Shown piece by piece: positions 1-9,004 of a stretch of 57,993 nt of DNA. Numbering within the stretch: the stretch's first letter is position 1; each line of letters opens with the position of its first letter. Under the pieces are notes generated by a model, which saw nothing but the letters and a program-made list of their open reading frames with translations, was not told the DNA's origin and did no database searches. Both the position numbers and the translations under genes were made by a program. The stretch lies in contig JALOAD010000019.1 in the NCBI GenBank assembly GCA_023228995.1, positions 1-57,993 on the forward strand, written 5' to 3'. This DNA is from Candidatus Muiribacterium halophilum (lineage in GTDB: Bacteria > Muiribacteriota > Muiribacteriia > Muiribacteriales > Muiribacteriaceae).

Positions 1-1674
1 TATAGATGTGTAAGAAAATGCCCTGTCCACGCAATAAAAATGGAATCTGCCCAAGCTTCCATTATACCTGATTACTGTATATATTGCGGGACCTGTCTTA
101 GAGAATGTCCGCAAAAAGCTAAAGAATATAGGAATGATACTGTCAAAATACGACAAATAATTAGCGAAAATGCTAATGTAATTGTCACAATTGCCCCCTC
201 TTATAATTCACTATTTTCTTCATGGGAAATCAAGCGAATCCCCTCACTCATGAGGAAAATAGGCTTTTCAAAGGTTGCAGAGACATCTATAGGTGCACTG
301 CCCGTCGCTTTAGACTCTGCGACCTTCTTCCAACAAAATAAAGGAGCATGGATATCTGGAGCTTGTCCGGTTGTCGTTAATTTAATTGAAAGGTATTATC
401 CTGAACTTGTCAAAAAAATAATACCTATTGCCTCTCCTCTTATTGCTCATGGAAGAATGCTTAAAAATAAATATCCAAATGCAAAAATCGTATTTATCGG
501 ACCATGTATTGCAAAAAAAGAAGAAATAATGCGAGAAGAACACCAAGGTATAATCGATGCTGTAATGACATTTTCAGAACTTTTCTCTTGGATTGAAGAA
601 GATAAGCTTGATATAAGTGGTTTTGAAGAAAGTATTTTTGATATGAGATCATCAGGAATTAATGAAAACATGTTTCCTTTAAGTGGCGGTTTAACACTTA
701 CAGGAAATCTTACAGATTGTCTTGAAAGTTCTGAAACACTTCATGTTACAGGAATTAATTCAATTAGAGAGATTTTAGACAATTTCAGCGATATAGATAA
801 ACATATTTTTATAGAACCATTGTTTTGTGATGAAGGATGTATTTCAGGACCAGGAATCGATAGAGAAATATCAAATTTCAAAAGAAAAACAGCTTTACTT
901 GAAAATGTAAAAGAACAAAAAAATAATAATGATTTACATAGAGAAATTAATGATGACAACACTTGCATTGTAGATTTATCAACTATTTTTTCTTCAAAAG
1001 AAATACCAAAAACTGAATTCACAGATGAAGAAATCGAAGAAGTACTTGAAAAAACAGGTAAATATTCCAAAGAAGATTATCTTGATTGTGGTGCTTGTGG
1101 ATATAATTCCTGTATTGAAAAAGCAAAAGCAGTTCTTTCAGGAATGGCTGAATCTTCAATGTGTATTCCTTGGATGAGAAAACTTGCCGAAAAACGTTCT
1201 GATATAATAATGGAAACATCTCCAAACGGAATTGTAATAATGAATAGCAATCTTGAAGTTATCAGACTTAATAAAGCATTTAAAGAAATGTTTTCATGCT
1301 TTGATAATTCAATTGGAAAAAGAGTTTCAAGAGTAATAGACTCTGATATTTTTGAAAAACTAATAGCAAGTACAAAAAATAAAATCGAAGATGTAAAAAA
1401 ATTTAGTCATTATGGAGTTGTATGCCATTGTGTAGCATATAGAATACCTGAAGAAAACCTTATTGCTGGAATATTTGTAAATATAACCAATACCAGAAAT
1501 AATCAGGAAAAACTAAAGCAGATTAGAGAAAACACAGTTTTACTTGCCAGAGAACTTCTTGAACATCAACTTACAATGTCACAAAATCTAGCAAAATTTT
1601 TAGGAGATAATACAGCAAAATCAGAATCATTATTAAATAATTTACTTTCAGGAATAGAATCACCTAAAAAGTAA
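1..1674 (+). CDS. Sensory [FeFe]-hydrogenase-like protein with PAS domain (5' partial)
   Basis: The reading frame is open from the first base, so the start lies outside the window. Visible order: remains of two ferredoxin-type 4Fe-4S motifs (CVRKCP, then CxxCxxCxxxCP at nt 73-111), a hydrogenase large-subunit domain, a small 4Fe-4S domain (DCGACG...C, nt 1084-1170), then a PAS-like region (from about nt 1200) and a helical tail. The H-cluster cysteines are kept: SGACP (Cys at nt 364), GPCIAKKE (Cys at 505) and FCDEGC (Cys at 826 and 838). The proton-relay cysteine of TSCCP is Ala here, as is known for sensory HydS proteins, so this is more likely a redox or H2 sensor than a bulk catalyst. A SpoIIE phosphatase follows 30 nt downstream, a pairing described for putative sensory group C hydrogenases. 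Role is inferred. Confidence 0.85.
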   Translation, partial: YRCVRKCPVHAIKMESAQASIIPDYCIYCGTCLRECPQKAKEYRNDTVKIRQIISENANVIVTIAPSYNSLFSSWEIKRIPSLMRKIGFSKVAETSIGALPVALDSATFFQQNKGAWISGACPVVVNLIERYYPELVKKIIPIASPLIAHGRMLKNKYPNAKIVFIGPCIAKKEEIMREEHQGIIDAVMTFSELFSWIEEDKLDISGFEESIFDMRSSGINENMFPLSGGLTLTGNLTDCLESSETLHVTGINSIREILDNFSDIDKHIFIEPLFCDEGCISGPGIDREISNFKRKTALLENVKEQKNNNDLHREINDDNTCIVDLSTIFSSKEIPKTEFTDEEIEEVLEKTGKYSKEDYLDCGACGYNSCIEKAKAVLSGMAESSMCIPWMRKLAEKRSDIIMETSPNGIVIMNSNLEVIRLNKAFKEMFSCFDNSIGKRVSRVIDSDIFEKLIASTKNKIEDVKKFSHYGVVCHCVAYRIPEENLIAGIFVNITNTRNNQEKLKQIRENTVLLARELLEHQLTMSQNLAKFLGDNTAKSESLLNNLLSGIESPKK

Positions 1675-1704
1675 TAATATGCAAATTATTTTGGAGGAAT
1701 TATA

Positions 1705-2856
1705 ATGCAAAATTATTTACATTTTGACATTAAAGAATTTATAAAACCACATTCTTCAGAAAGCATTTGTGGTGATGTAATTGCTTCAAAAAAAACTCCA
1801 GAATACATATTAATTGTACTTACAGATGGAATAAGTCACGGACTTAAAGCAAATATATATGCAAATTTCATCAATTCAAGATTGTTTTCTTTAATAGAAT
1901 CAGGATTTACATTTCATGAATCTGTAGGCAAAATCGCTCAATCAAATCATGAAAACACAGGTAAAGACCTTCCTTATGGAGCATTTACCGCAGTTAAAAT
2001 ATTAAATAATGGAAAAGGAGTTGCTTTATGTTATGAAAATCCCATTCCAATATTAATAACAAAAAATTCAGCAAGCGTTTTAAAATCTCATACTTTATCA
2101 ATAAATAATGTTTTAATTATGGAAAGTTCATTTTATCTTTCACCAAATGAATACATTCTCCTCTGCACCGATGGAGTTTCACAAGCAGGAACAGGATTTG
2201 ACTATACTTTCGGATGGGGTGAAAAGAATTTATCTGATTATATAAGAAAACACATTGGAAATTCAGAAAAACCAGATTTTATATGCAAAGAAATACAACA
2301 CAAAGTCCTTGCATTAAATAATGGGAAATATCGTGACGACTCAACAATATGTCTCATATCATGCAGAAAAGGAAATATTCTAAATATTATATCAGGACCA
2401 CCAGAAAACAGAGAACTTGATCATGAAATTATAAATGATTATTTAGAAAGTCCCGGCACACACATAATATGTGGTGATAGCACTGCCAAAATGATAGCAA
2501 GACATCTTAACTTACCATTATCAATTGAAGAAAATCCCAAAAGTCTCATCGCACCACCAAGATATTATCTTGAAGGATTCAAACTTGTAACCGAAGGAGC
2601 TGTTACGCTCAATCAAGTATATAATATAATCGATGAACCTTATGAAAATATCACTGAAGATAATGCAGTAACAGTTTTATATTCAATGCTAAGAAATTTT
2701 GATAAAATTAAATTTTTTACCGGAACCGCTTCTAATCCCGGTCACCACGACATTTCTTTCACACAAAAAGGAATTGTATCAAGACACAAAATAATTCCGT
2801 TAATAGCGAATAAATTAATAGAATTTGGCAAGTTAGTAGTAATCAAAAAGTATTAA
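1705..2856 (+). CDS. SpoIIE/PP2C-type serine phosphatase
   Basis: A 383-residue cytoplasmic protein. The first about 225 residues match the SpoIIE/PP2C fold, with metal-binding Asp motifs: TDGISHG near the N-terminus, CTDGVSQAG in the middle and RDDSTI near residue 213. The last about 150 residues (from GPPENRELD) form a second conserved-looking domain of unknown function. It starts 30 nt after the sensory hydrogenase, behind a GGAGG, so the two are very probably co-transcribed. Inference: the hydrogenase-PAS protein senses H2 or redox state and the phosphatase passes the signal on by dephosphorylating a protein partner, perhaps an anti-sigma-factor antagonist. No such partner is in the window. 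Confidence 0.85.
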   Translation: MQNYLHFDIKEFIKPHSSESICGDVIASKKTPEYILIVLTDGISHGLKANIYANFINSRLFSLIESGFTFHESVGKIAQSNHENTGKDLPYGAFTAVKILNNGKGVALCYENPIPILITKNSASVLKSHTLSINNVLIMESSFYLSPNEYILLCTDGVSQAGTGFDYTFGWGEKNLSDYIRKHIGNSEKPDFICKEIQHKVLALNNGKYRDDSTICLISCRKGNILNIISGPPENRELDHEIINDYLESPGTHIICGDSTAKMIARHLNLPLSIEENPKSLIAPPRYYLEGFKLVTEGAVTLNQVYNIIDEPYENITEDNAVTVLYSMLRNFDKIKFFTGTASNPGHHDISFTQKGIVSRHKIIPLIANKLIEFGKLVVIKKY

Positions 2857-2911
2857 GGTTTTAAAGTAAACTTTTAAAACTAACTAAAAGGTTTTTTTTA
2901 GTGATTTTATC

Positions 2912-2940
2912 TTGACAATTATGCTTAAATGCAATATTGT
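2912..2940 (+). promoter_or_regulatory. Promoter for diaminopropionate ammonia-lyase leader
   Basis: Perfect -35 TTGACA (2912-2917), 17-nt spacer, -10 TATTGT (2935-2940). Predicted start near 2947 gives a leader of about 270 nt ahead of the ORF at 3216. It is also possible that this drives a small RNA. Confidence 0.6.
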
Positions 2941-2968
2941 GAGAATGTAATTTTTAACCCCTCCAAGC

Positions 2969-3016
2969 CAATAGGAAGAGGTGCTTCATAGAAATATGGA
3001 GCCCTTTTCTCTATTG
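2969..3016 (+). other. Strong leader hairpin (possible regulatory RNA)
   Basis: About 20 base pairs in one arm-to-arm helix: CAATAGGAAGAGG (2969-2981) pairs with 3003-3016 with one bulge and G-U pairs, and GCTTCAT (2983-2989) pairs with ATGGAGC (2996-3002), closing on a 6-nt loop. It lies about 25 nt after the predicted transcription start and is not followed directly by a T-run, so it is not a clear terminator. It does not match any riboswitch I know. The rest of the 2857-3215 gap holds only a weak A/T-rich inverted repeat just after the phosphatase gene (about 2862-2880) and no ORF. Confidence 0.6.
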
Positions 3017-3215
3017 CACATCGCACTTTTATTAATTAAAGTTTTTTTAAACAAAGATTTTATTTTTCTATTTGGCAAAATAGACAAACAGTCTAATTAA
3101 ATAACATAACAACTTCTCAAAATTGAATAATTAATAATAGACTTGTTTTTATTTTTATTAGTATTATAATGGTCTTAAAGGGTTCAGAAATCACTTTAAT
3201 ACAAGGAGAAATATA

Positions 3216-4457
3216 ATGGATATCGTACCTGTAGAATGGATAAAAAATCAAAACGATAAAAACACAAGAGAAAAAAACTGTAAAGTAAATATACTAACAG
3301 AAGATTTTGCATATATAAGAAATTTTCACAGACAAATACCAAATTACAAAATTACTCCACTAAAAACTCTTGCAAACCTAGCATGTCACTTAAATCTAGG
3401 TGGAATATGGGTAAAAGATGAAGGATATAGATTTAGACTAGGTTCATTCAAAGCAACAGGCGGAACATTTGCAATATTCAAATTTATTGTAGAAAAAATT
3501 GGAGCAGATGAAAACTTTCATTATTGCGACCTATTTAAAGAAGAAGTAAGAAATAAAATTAATAATATTGTATTTGCAACAGCAACCGACGGAAATCACG
3601 GGCAAGGAGTCGCATGGGCAGCAAGAAAGTTAGGATGCAATTCAGTTGTGTATGTGCATAAATTAACCTCAAAGCCAAGAATAGACACTATAAAAGAAAA
3701 CGGAGCAAAAGTAGTAATTGTTGATGGAAACTATGATGATGCAGTCAGACAATGTAACGAAGATGCTAAAAAAAATGGTTGGGAAATAATCTCAGATACA
3801 GCTTGGGAAGGTTATAACAAAGTTCCAAAATGGGTAATTCAAGGATACAGCACATTATTCATGGAAATTCAAGAACAGTTCAATGCACAAGGAGTTATAA
3901 AACCAACTCATGTTTTTTTACAAGCAGGAGTAGGTTCACTAGCAGTAGCAGGATGCGAATTCTATCTTAAATTATTCGGAAAAGACCGACCAAAATTAAT
4001 AATAGTAGAACCAGACCGAGCAGACTGTATATTTCAATCAGCAAAATCTAATTCTAAAAACGGCACATCAGTCAGTGGTGATTTAAACACTAAAATGGCA
4101 GGATTAGCATGTGGAGACCCAAATCCTATAGCATGGGAATCAATAAGATATCTTGCAGATGCATTTATAAAAGTACCTGACTATGTAGCAGGTTGCGGAA
4201 TGAGAATACTTGGATTACCATTAAATGGCGATGAAGAAGTCATATCAGGCGAATCTGGAGCAGTAACAATTGGAGCATTAAAATTCATAATGCATAGACC
4301 AGAACTAAAAGAATTAAGAGAACATCTAGAATTAGACAATAAATCTGAAGTGTTATTAATAAACACAGAAAGAAACACAGATCCAATACATTATAGAGAA
4401 GTAGTATGGGAAGGTGCAATATCAGTACCAAAAAAATACAGATTATATAGAAGCTAA
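3216..4457 (+). CDS. ygeX: Diaminopropionate ammonia-lyase (EC 4.3.1.15)
   Basis: A 413-residue fold-type II PLP enzyme, close to the about 400-residue family length. It splits 2,3-diaminopropionate to pyruvate and two ammonia. The PLP lysine is in SFKATGG (Lys79); TDGNHGQGVAWAA binds the cofactor phosphate and substrate region, and QAGVGSLAVAG and SGESGAVT are the other family-typical glycine-rich segments. The start is supported by AAGGAG 7 nt upstream. It stands alone behind a long leader; with FTCD and AbgA-like enzymes elsewhere in the window it fits a cell that ferments amino acids. Confidence 0.93.
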   Translation: MDIVPVEWIKNQNDKNTREKNCKVNILTEDFAYIRNFHRQIPNYKITPLKTLANLACHLNLGGIWVKDEGYRFRLGSFKATGGTFAIFKFIVEKIGADENFHYCDLFKEEVRNKINNIVFATATDGNHGQGVAWAARKLGCNSVVYVHKLTSKPRIDTIKENGAKVVIVDGNYDDAVRQCNEDAKKNGWEIISDTAWEGYNKVPKWVIQGYSTLFMEIQEQFNAQGVIKPTHVFLQAGVGSLAVAGCEFYLKLFGKDRPKLIIVEPDRADCIFQSAKSNSKNGTSVSGDLNTKMAGLACGDPNPIAWESIRYLADAFIKVPDYVAGCGMRILGLPLNGDEEVISGESGAVTIGALKFIMHRPELKELREHLELDNKSEVLLINTERNTDPIHYREVVWEGAISVPKKYRLYRS

Positions 4458-4728
4458 TAATAAGAGCAATGTTGAAATTGGAATTTTGAATTGGAAGATA
4501 AGAGACCGGGAAAATCCGAGATATGTAAAAACTATTAGTCCGGCAAAATCACAATTAGCGATTGCTATGCAATCTAATTAGAAAAGCTATGACAGATAAA
4601 ACATGACAAGTTAGTGCATGAAAACAGTATAAGTGCGGTGTATGAGCAGTGAGACAGTGTTTTATTAAGACTTGCTTTAAAATTAATAATTATTCATTCT
4701 TAATTATTAATTGCTTCAATAGATTGTC

Positions 4729-4755
4729 ATCCCGGTTGCGATTCTGGGCCGGGAT
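4729..4755. repeat. GC-rich inverted repeat ATCCCGG/CCGGGAT
   Basis: Perfect 7-bp arms (4729-4735 and 4749-4755) around a 13-nt loop, in otherwise AT-rich sequence. This resembles dispersed palindromic elements rather than a terminator, since no T-run follows. Confidence 0.55.
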
Positions 4756-4833
4756 CTGCTTTGGACTTTTAATTATTTTAAATGTTTGTCATTTTTGACC
4801 CGTTCAGGAATACAGTTTTTTAAGCTTTTAAAC

Positions 4834-4855
4834 TTAGTTTTACTTGTAAAACTAA
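4834..4855. repeat. Perfect 10-bp palindrome
   Basis: TTAGTTTTAC and GTAAAACTAA separated by TT. Lies between the convergent lyase and protease genes. No T-run follows; function unknown. Confidence 0.5.
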
Positions 4856-4943
4856 ATCGTGACCATAGCGAACCATCTTGTTGAAACCTTGTATTTTTAA
4901 GTTTCACCAACATCGTGCATTTAAGCACCGACCCCATAGGTTT

Positions 4944-5918
4944 TCAGTTTAGATGTTTTGTTACAAATTTTTTATACTCATCAAAAAACAAATCATCAAA
5001 ATCCTTATCACAATCAATAATTCCCATATTATAAAGAGCATTATTAAGCTTTTGAGCAGAAGAACCATTTATTTCTTCATAAATAAGAGTATTAAAAAAA
5101 CGTTTTTTAAGATTATCATCTTTTAATATAATTTCTGAAATATAATACATAAAAAAATATCCATTAGCATAACAATGATGAGTATCAGGATTAACAATAT
5201 CAAAATAATCATGAGAACCATCAAAAGGATTTAGAAATTTACCAAGAGAAATATCTTTCTTTAAAATAGAAAATTGCCAATTACAATAAGAATCTTTATC
5301 CATAGTACCATTAAGATAAATAGCAAAATGAGCTAAAGCTTCGTTTACAGCCCTGTCAGCAACATTAACAGGCTCAGGGTTAACATTATCATATATATTA
5401 TGAAAATACTCATGCACGAGCGTTCCATAAGCATCAATTTCAGGCTGATCAAAATCCATAGTAAGATAATCATTATTATTCATACCATTAAAAGCAAACC
5501 AATAATAACCTAAAATAGGCTCCATACCTTCTTGAATTTCCATATCATAATAAAACCAATCTCTAATATCAGCGATAAGAATTATGAATTTACCATTATT
5601 GTCAAGATCAGATGGAGGACCAAAATATTCAGAAAGAATCGGGAAATAATCATCAAACCTTTTTTGAATCTTATTAACAAGAACTTTATCAAGCTTTTTA
5701 TCTTTACTTTCAAGAATATCATTTTCAACAAAAACATAAGAAAATTCACTCTGAGAATAACAAGTAAAATCATTCTGATAATAACCCTTTTCAAAAACCG
5801 GCTCACTCTTCACAACATCAAACTGCCAAAAAGATTTAGAATAGCCAATATTAAAAGATTCAGAAAAAGCAAAGTTAGAAATAACAAGAATTAAAACAAA
5901 AAACAATACTCTCTTCAT
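4944..5918 (-). CDS. Secreted zinc metalloprotease, M30 (hyicolysin)-like
   Basis: A 324-residue protein with a signal peptide (Lys-Arg, hydrophobic core, cleavage near SES at residues 18-20). The zinc site is HEYFH (His169, Glu170, His173), with Glu193 in VNEALAHF as the likely third ligand. The preceding segment DLDNNGKFIILIADIRD and the E-A-H-F region resemble the M30/hyicolysin group. It is a single gene at the right edge of the accessory island, oriented like its neighbours. Cys53, Cys223, Cys249 and Cys307 could form disulfides in the periplasm or outside. Substrate unknown. Confidence 0.75.
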   Translation of the reverse strand: MKRVLFFVLILVISNFAFSESFNIGYSKSFWQFDVVKSEPVFEKGYYQNDFTCYSQSEFSYVFVENDILESKDKKLDKVLVNKIQKRFDDYFPILSEYFGPPSDLDNNGKFIILIADIRDWFYYDMEIQEGMEPILGYYWFAFNGMNNNDYLTMDFDQPEIDAYGTLVHEYFHNIYDNVNPEPVNVADRAVNEALAHFAIYLNGTMDKDSYCNWQFSILKKDISLGKFLNPFDGSHDYFDIVNPDTHHCYANGYFFMYYISEIILKDDNLKKRFFNTLIYEEINGSSAQKLNNALYNMGIIDCDKDFDDLFFDEYKKFVTKHLN

Positions 5919-6075
5919 ATATACTCCCCAAAAATAACTTAATTATTATAAAATAATTGTAACAAGCACAAGAACTTTTGTAAATCAAAAAAAAGTTTAG
6001 CAACGAAGTTGATTTAATTATTAATTTTTAATTATGTTATATGAATATATTTTATTATTTGATTTTTTAACTTTA

Positions 6076-7773
6076 TTAAATTTTGAATAACTTTTCATTT
6101 TGTGTAAGTGATAATATTTCATATTGTTTAACATCAATATCTTCAGGCAATTTATCTCGCAATACAGGTAAAATATATTGACAGTTAATTTCATTGACTA
6201 TTTTTGTTAATATACCTGAAATTTGATTATGATGTACATTTTCTATCTGATCTTGCAATATAAAATGAAGGCATTCAATTCCCAAAGCATCAGCAAATTG
6301 AATATATGCTAAATCAAATGCAGCCATTTGCACCTTCTTTTTTCCAGTCCCTAAATTACCTTCAATATTATTTATTTCCAATTCATAAACCTTATCAGTG
6401 TTATCAAAACTTAAAATAAATCGTTCACCATAAAGATTATAAGAAATTTCTGAAAAATATTTATTGAATTCAGATACTCTTTCCTGTATCAAATCATTAT
6501 TTGTTTTCAAACCTTCATCAATATCTTTTAATTCATTTAAAATATTTTCCATTTTTTCTAAGGTTTCTTCCCATAAGCGTTTTTGTTCTTCTAAATTCCC
6601 CTTAAACTCATATTGCTTATTCAATTCTGAAGCAGTCTCTTGTAATTCTTTTACAACATTGGTTTTTGATAATTTTTCTGAAAGTTTTTTTTCTCTTTGT
6701 AATAAATCTGAAATTTTATTTTTTAAATATTTTGTTTTTTGTTCGAGCTCAGGCAATTCATGAGTAATAAATTTTAATTTTTCTTTTATCATTTGATTGT
6801 GGAATATTAAAGTTTCTTCAAAAGATTTATGTATATCAGGAATAAACTGTTTTGCTTGTTTATATATTTTCTCAATTTGACCGACATTAATCTTCGCAAT
6901 ATCATCATTTAATGTATTTTTACTTTCACTAATCAAATCTTTCCTTAATTCTAATCTGCTTAATTCTGTTGAATATTTATTTAAATCAGATTTTACAGTA
7001 TTGAGTTCATCAAGCTCTTTATCATAATCTTTATTTATATTAAACCTTTTTTTCTTTAATTCTAAACCTTGAATAGATTTATTTACAATCAAAAGTGATT
7101 GATTAATATGTGATATATTACTGTCTTTTCGTAAACGTTTTTGTAAGTTTTCTTCAATTTTTTTCTGAACTATCAACTTTTGTTTTCTAGCCGATTCATC
7201 AAAGTTAATTCCAAGCCAAAATAAGTATAATGCCTCATACTCCTCTGATTTTGTTGAGCCATGTAAAACTTTTACAGTATTAATAAGGCGGTTCTTTTCA
7301 TCTCTTATGTTTTTGGAAATAATTTGTCTAAAAGACGGTTTGTCAAAATCTACTTTAAAAATTAATTCTTTCAACTTTTTATGAAATTCTTTGTCATTTG
7401 TATAATTTTCATCATCAATATTCTGTATTTTTTTAGAATATTTCAAAAAATTACGACTAATTTTAATTTCTTTTGATAAATCATCGCTTAAATCATCTTT
7501 AAGTATAAGAGTTATAATAATATTATCTTTAAGAAAATTTTCTATTTGCGTGTTACTTTTTCTTTTAAATTCTGTATCTTTATAAATATTTTCGCCTTTA
7601 CCACCCAAGCAAAAATCTATTAGCCTTAAAACTGTTGTTTTTCCAACATTATTTCCAGACTCTTTTCTATCTTTTGTTTTTGTATTATCTATTATAAGAT
7701 TAATCCCTTTATTAAATGAAATATTTCGTATAATATCACCATTTTTGGCAATTTTAAGATTTTTTAAAAACAT
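6076..7773 (-). CDS. ABC-3C system SMC-like ATPase (DUF2326-type)
   Basis: A 565-residue SMC/RecN-like ATPase. The P-loop is GNNVGKTT (residues 40-47), followed by a long charged coiled coil (about 190-420), and at the C-terminus an ABC-signature-like segment (LGTGKKKVQMAAFDLA) and a Walker B strand ending in QDQIEN. This order, with IQFADALGI, is typical of the DUF2326 ATPases of ABC-three-component (ABC-3C) systems, which are proposed conflict or defence systems. It is the third gene of an operon: its start overlaps the 76-residue middle component by 10 nt. Inference: it senses or tracks foreign DNA and licenses the HNH protein. Confidence 0.8.
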   Translation of the reverse strand: MFLKNLKIAKNGDIIRNISFNKGINLIIDNTKTKDRKESGNNVGKTTVLRLIDFCLGGKGENIYKDTEFKRKSNTQIENFLKDNIIITLILKDDLSDDLSKEIKISRNFLKYSKKIQNIDDENYTNDKEFHKKLKELIFKVDFDKPSFRQIISKNIRDEKNRLINTVKVLHGSTKSEEYEALYLFWLGINFDESARKQKLIVQKKIEENLQKRLRKDSNISHINQSLLIVNKSIQGLELKKKRFNINKDYDKELDELNTVKSDLNKYSTELSRLELRKDLISESKNTLNDDIAKINVGQIEKIYKQAKQFIPDIHKSFEETLIFHNQMIKEKLKFITHELPELEQKTKYLKNKISDLLQREKKLSEKLSKTNVVKELQETASELNKQYEFKGNLEEQKRLWEETLEKMENILNELKDIDEGLKTNNDLIQERVSEFNKYFSEISYNLYGERFILSFDNTDKVYELEINNIEGNLGTGKKKVQMAAFDLAYIQFADALGIECLHFILQDQIENVHHNQISGILTKIVNEINCQYILPVLRDKLPEDIDVKQYEILSLTQNEKLFKI

Positions 7774-7994
7774 TTTATTATAGCCTCTTGTTTTTTAGTT
7801 ATTAATCCGAGGATAAACAACCAATCCAGTGTAAGAATATAAAGATACACTGAAATTTTTATTTTTTCATTCAAAGCCTGAAATAATTCAAAAAAATCCA
7901 TTTTTTTATAGGAATTGTTATTTAATATATCAATTACTAAAGCACCCAAATAATATATTTCTCTTTCAGGATTAATATCTTTATTTATAATCAT
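7764..7994 (-). CDS. ABC-3C middle component
   Basis: A 76-residue, mostly helical protein between the HNH and ATPase genes, overlapping both (4 nt with the HNH stop, 10 nt with the ATPase start). Sequence alone is weak evidence; the LGALVIDILNN start, the YLYILTLDWLFILGLI segment and above all the position match the small winged-helix-like middle components of ABC-3C systems, which are thought to bridge ATPase and effector. Hydrophobic stretches are too short to be certain membrane segments. Confidence 0.7.
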   Translation of the reverse strand: MIINKDINPEREIYYLGALVIDILNNNSYKKMDFFELFQALNEKIKISVYLYILTLDWLFILGLITKKQEAIIKCF

Positions 7995-8803
7995 ATTTCA
8001 GGTTTTTCCAATATTTTACATCTCATAAATGCATCCACCATAATTATAGATATTCCAAAACTAATTTCTTCTTGATAACAGTTAGATTCTTTTTCAATCA
8101 TAACATATAACTCATTTTCAATATCTTCAATAATATTATCAGCATTTTTTTGTATAACTATCATGGGTTCTTTAGAATCCTTAGTATAATTACCTTTTAC
8201 TTTAAGGTAAATATTTTTTATATTTCTCAACAATTTTTCTTTACGAAAAGAACCTGCTGTTTCTAATTCAGTATAAAGAGAATTTAATTTTGAATAGTAG
8301 ACTTTATATTCTTCAATTAACACCTTGTTCCTTTTTATTGCATTGAATGATATTTTTTCATCAATATTAAATGGTTTAGAAACTGTTTCATCAATAACTT
8401 CCTCTAAATCAAAATCTGAAATAGCTTTTATGGCAAGGCTTAGAAGTGTTGGATTTTGTTGCAAAGTACCTTGAAGTTGTTTATTCTCGTGTTTTCTTTT
8501 CCATTCCTTAAGCAATTCAACTGAATATTCACCTTCATTTACTTTATTATCTATTATTATATGATGCTCATCACATAATAATATCAAGTTATTAAAATGC
8601 CGCCTATCATCATCATCCATATTAGGATTATATCTTGGACCATTTTCACTAGCAGCTTCAATATGACATATTTTACTAATAATTGATTTTTCATCTTCTG
8701 CAATAAGTTTTTTTTCACAACCAGGCCAAGCACATTGATTTCCAGATAGTGTATCCAACCTTCTTATCGTAGTTCGTTTGTATTGTCTTGCTTTTTTTGT
8801 CAT
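7991..8803 (-). CDS. ABC-3C effector with HNH nuclease domain
   Basis: A 270-residue protein. Residues 20-90 form an HNH endonuclease: CAWPGC (Cys24, Cys29), CHIEAA (His47), NLILLCDEHH (Asn72, Cys77, His80/81) give both the zinc cysteines and the catalytic His. The C-terminal about 150 residues (after LLKEWKRKHENK) have no motif I recognise and probably dock to the ATPase or middle component. It is the first gene of the operon, with AGGAAG before the ATG and a good promoter upstream. Proposed role: DNA cleavage when the ATPase is triggered. All HNH residues look intact, so the system may be active. Confidence 0.8.
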   Translation of the reverse strand: MTKKARQYKRTTIRRLDTLSGNQCAWPGCEKKLIAEDEKSIISKICHIEAASENGPRYNPNMDDDDRRHFNNLILLCDEHHIIIDNKVNEGEYSVELLKEWKRKHENKQLQGTLQQNPTLLSLAIKAISDFDLEEVIDETVSKPFNIDEKISFNAIKRNKVLIEEYKVYYSKLNSLYTELETAGSFRKEKLLRNIKNIYLKVKGNYTKDSKEPMIVIQKNADNIIEDIENELYVMIEKESNCYQEEISFGISIIMVDAFMRCKILEKPEI

Positions 8804-8855
8804 CTTTGAACTTCCTTGGTTACATACTTAAACCTAATTAGTTCGATAAATTATA

Positions 8856-8885
8856 ATTGTACAAAAATAAATTACTTCAAGTCAA
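8856..8885 (-). promoter_or_regulatory. Promoter of the ABC-3C operon
   Basis: On the minus strand: -35 TTGACT (8885-8880), 18-nt spacer, -10 TACAAT (8861-8856), about 50 nt ahead of the HNH gene start. Confidence 0.55.
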
Positions 8886-9004
8886 GTTACATTTACTAAT
8901 AGAGTCTGTTACTTAATGTTTTTGCACATAAAATTTAACATGATTTATTTAAAAATAAAACTAAATTTTCAGTTGACTATAATCACAGACTACGATTATT
9001 TATT

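Larger units (their letters stand above)
4458..4943. other. Intergenic region with hairpins and a repeat end
   Basis: No ORF with coding character. Two clear inverted repeats (listed separately), and near the right edge the sequence CACCGACCCC (4926-4935), which resembles the ends of the RAYT-type repeats at 53.1 and 53.96 kb. Its GC content is locally higher than the surroundings. Confidence 0.5.

Noticed and set aside
1-1674. Catalytic H2-producing hydrogenase
   Set aside because: Relay Cys replaced by Ala and sensory domains attached; phosphatase partner rather than redox partners.
2941-3020. Lysine (L-box) riboswitch, suggested by AGAGGTGC
   Set aside because: The rest of the L-box consensus and five-helix layout is missing; the segment forms one simple hairpin.
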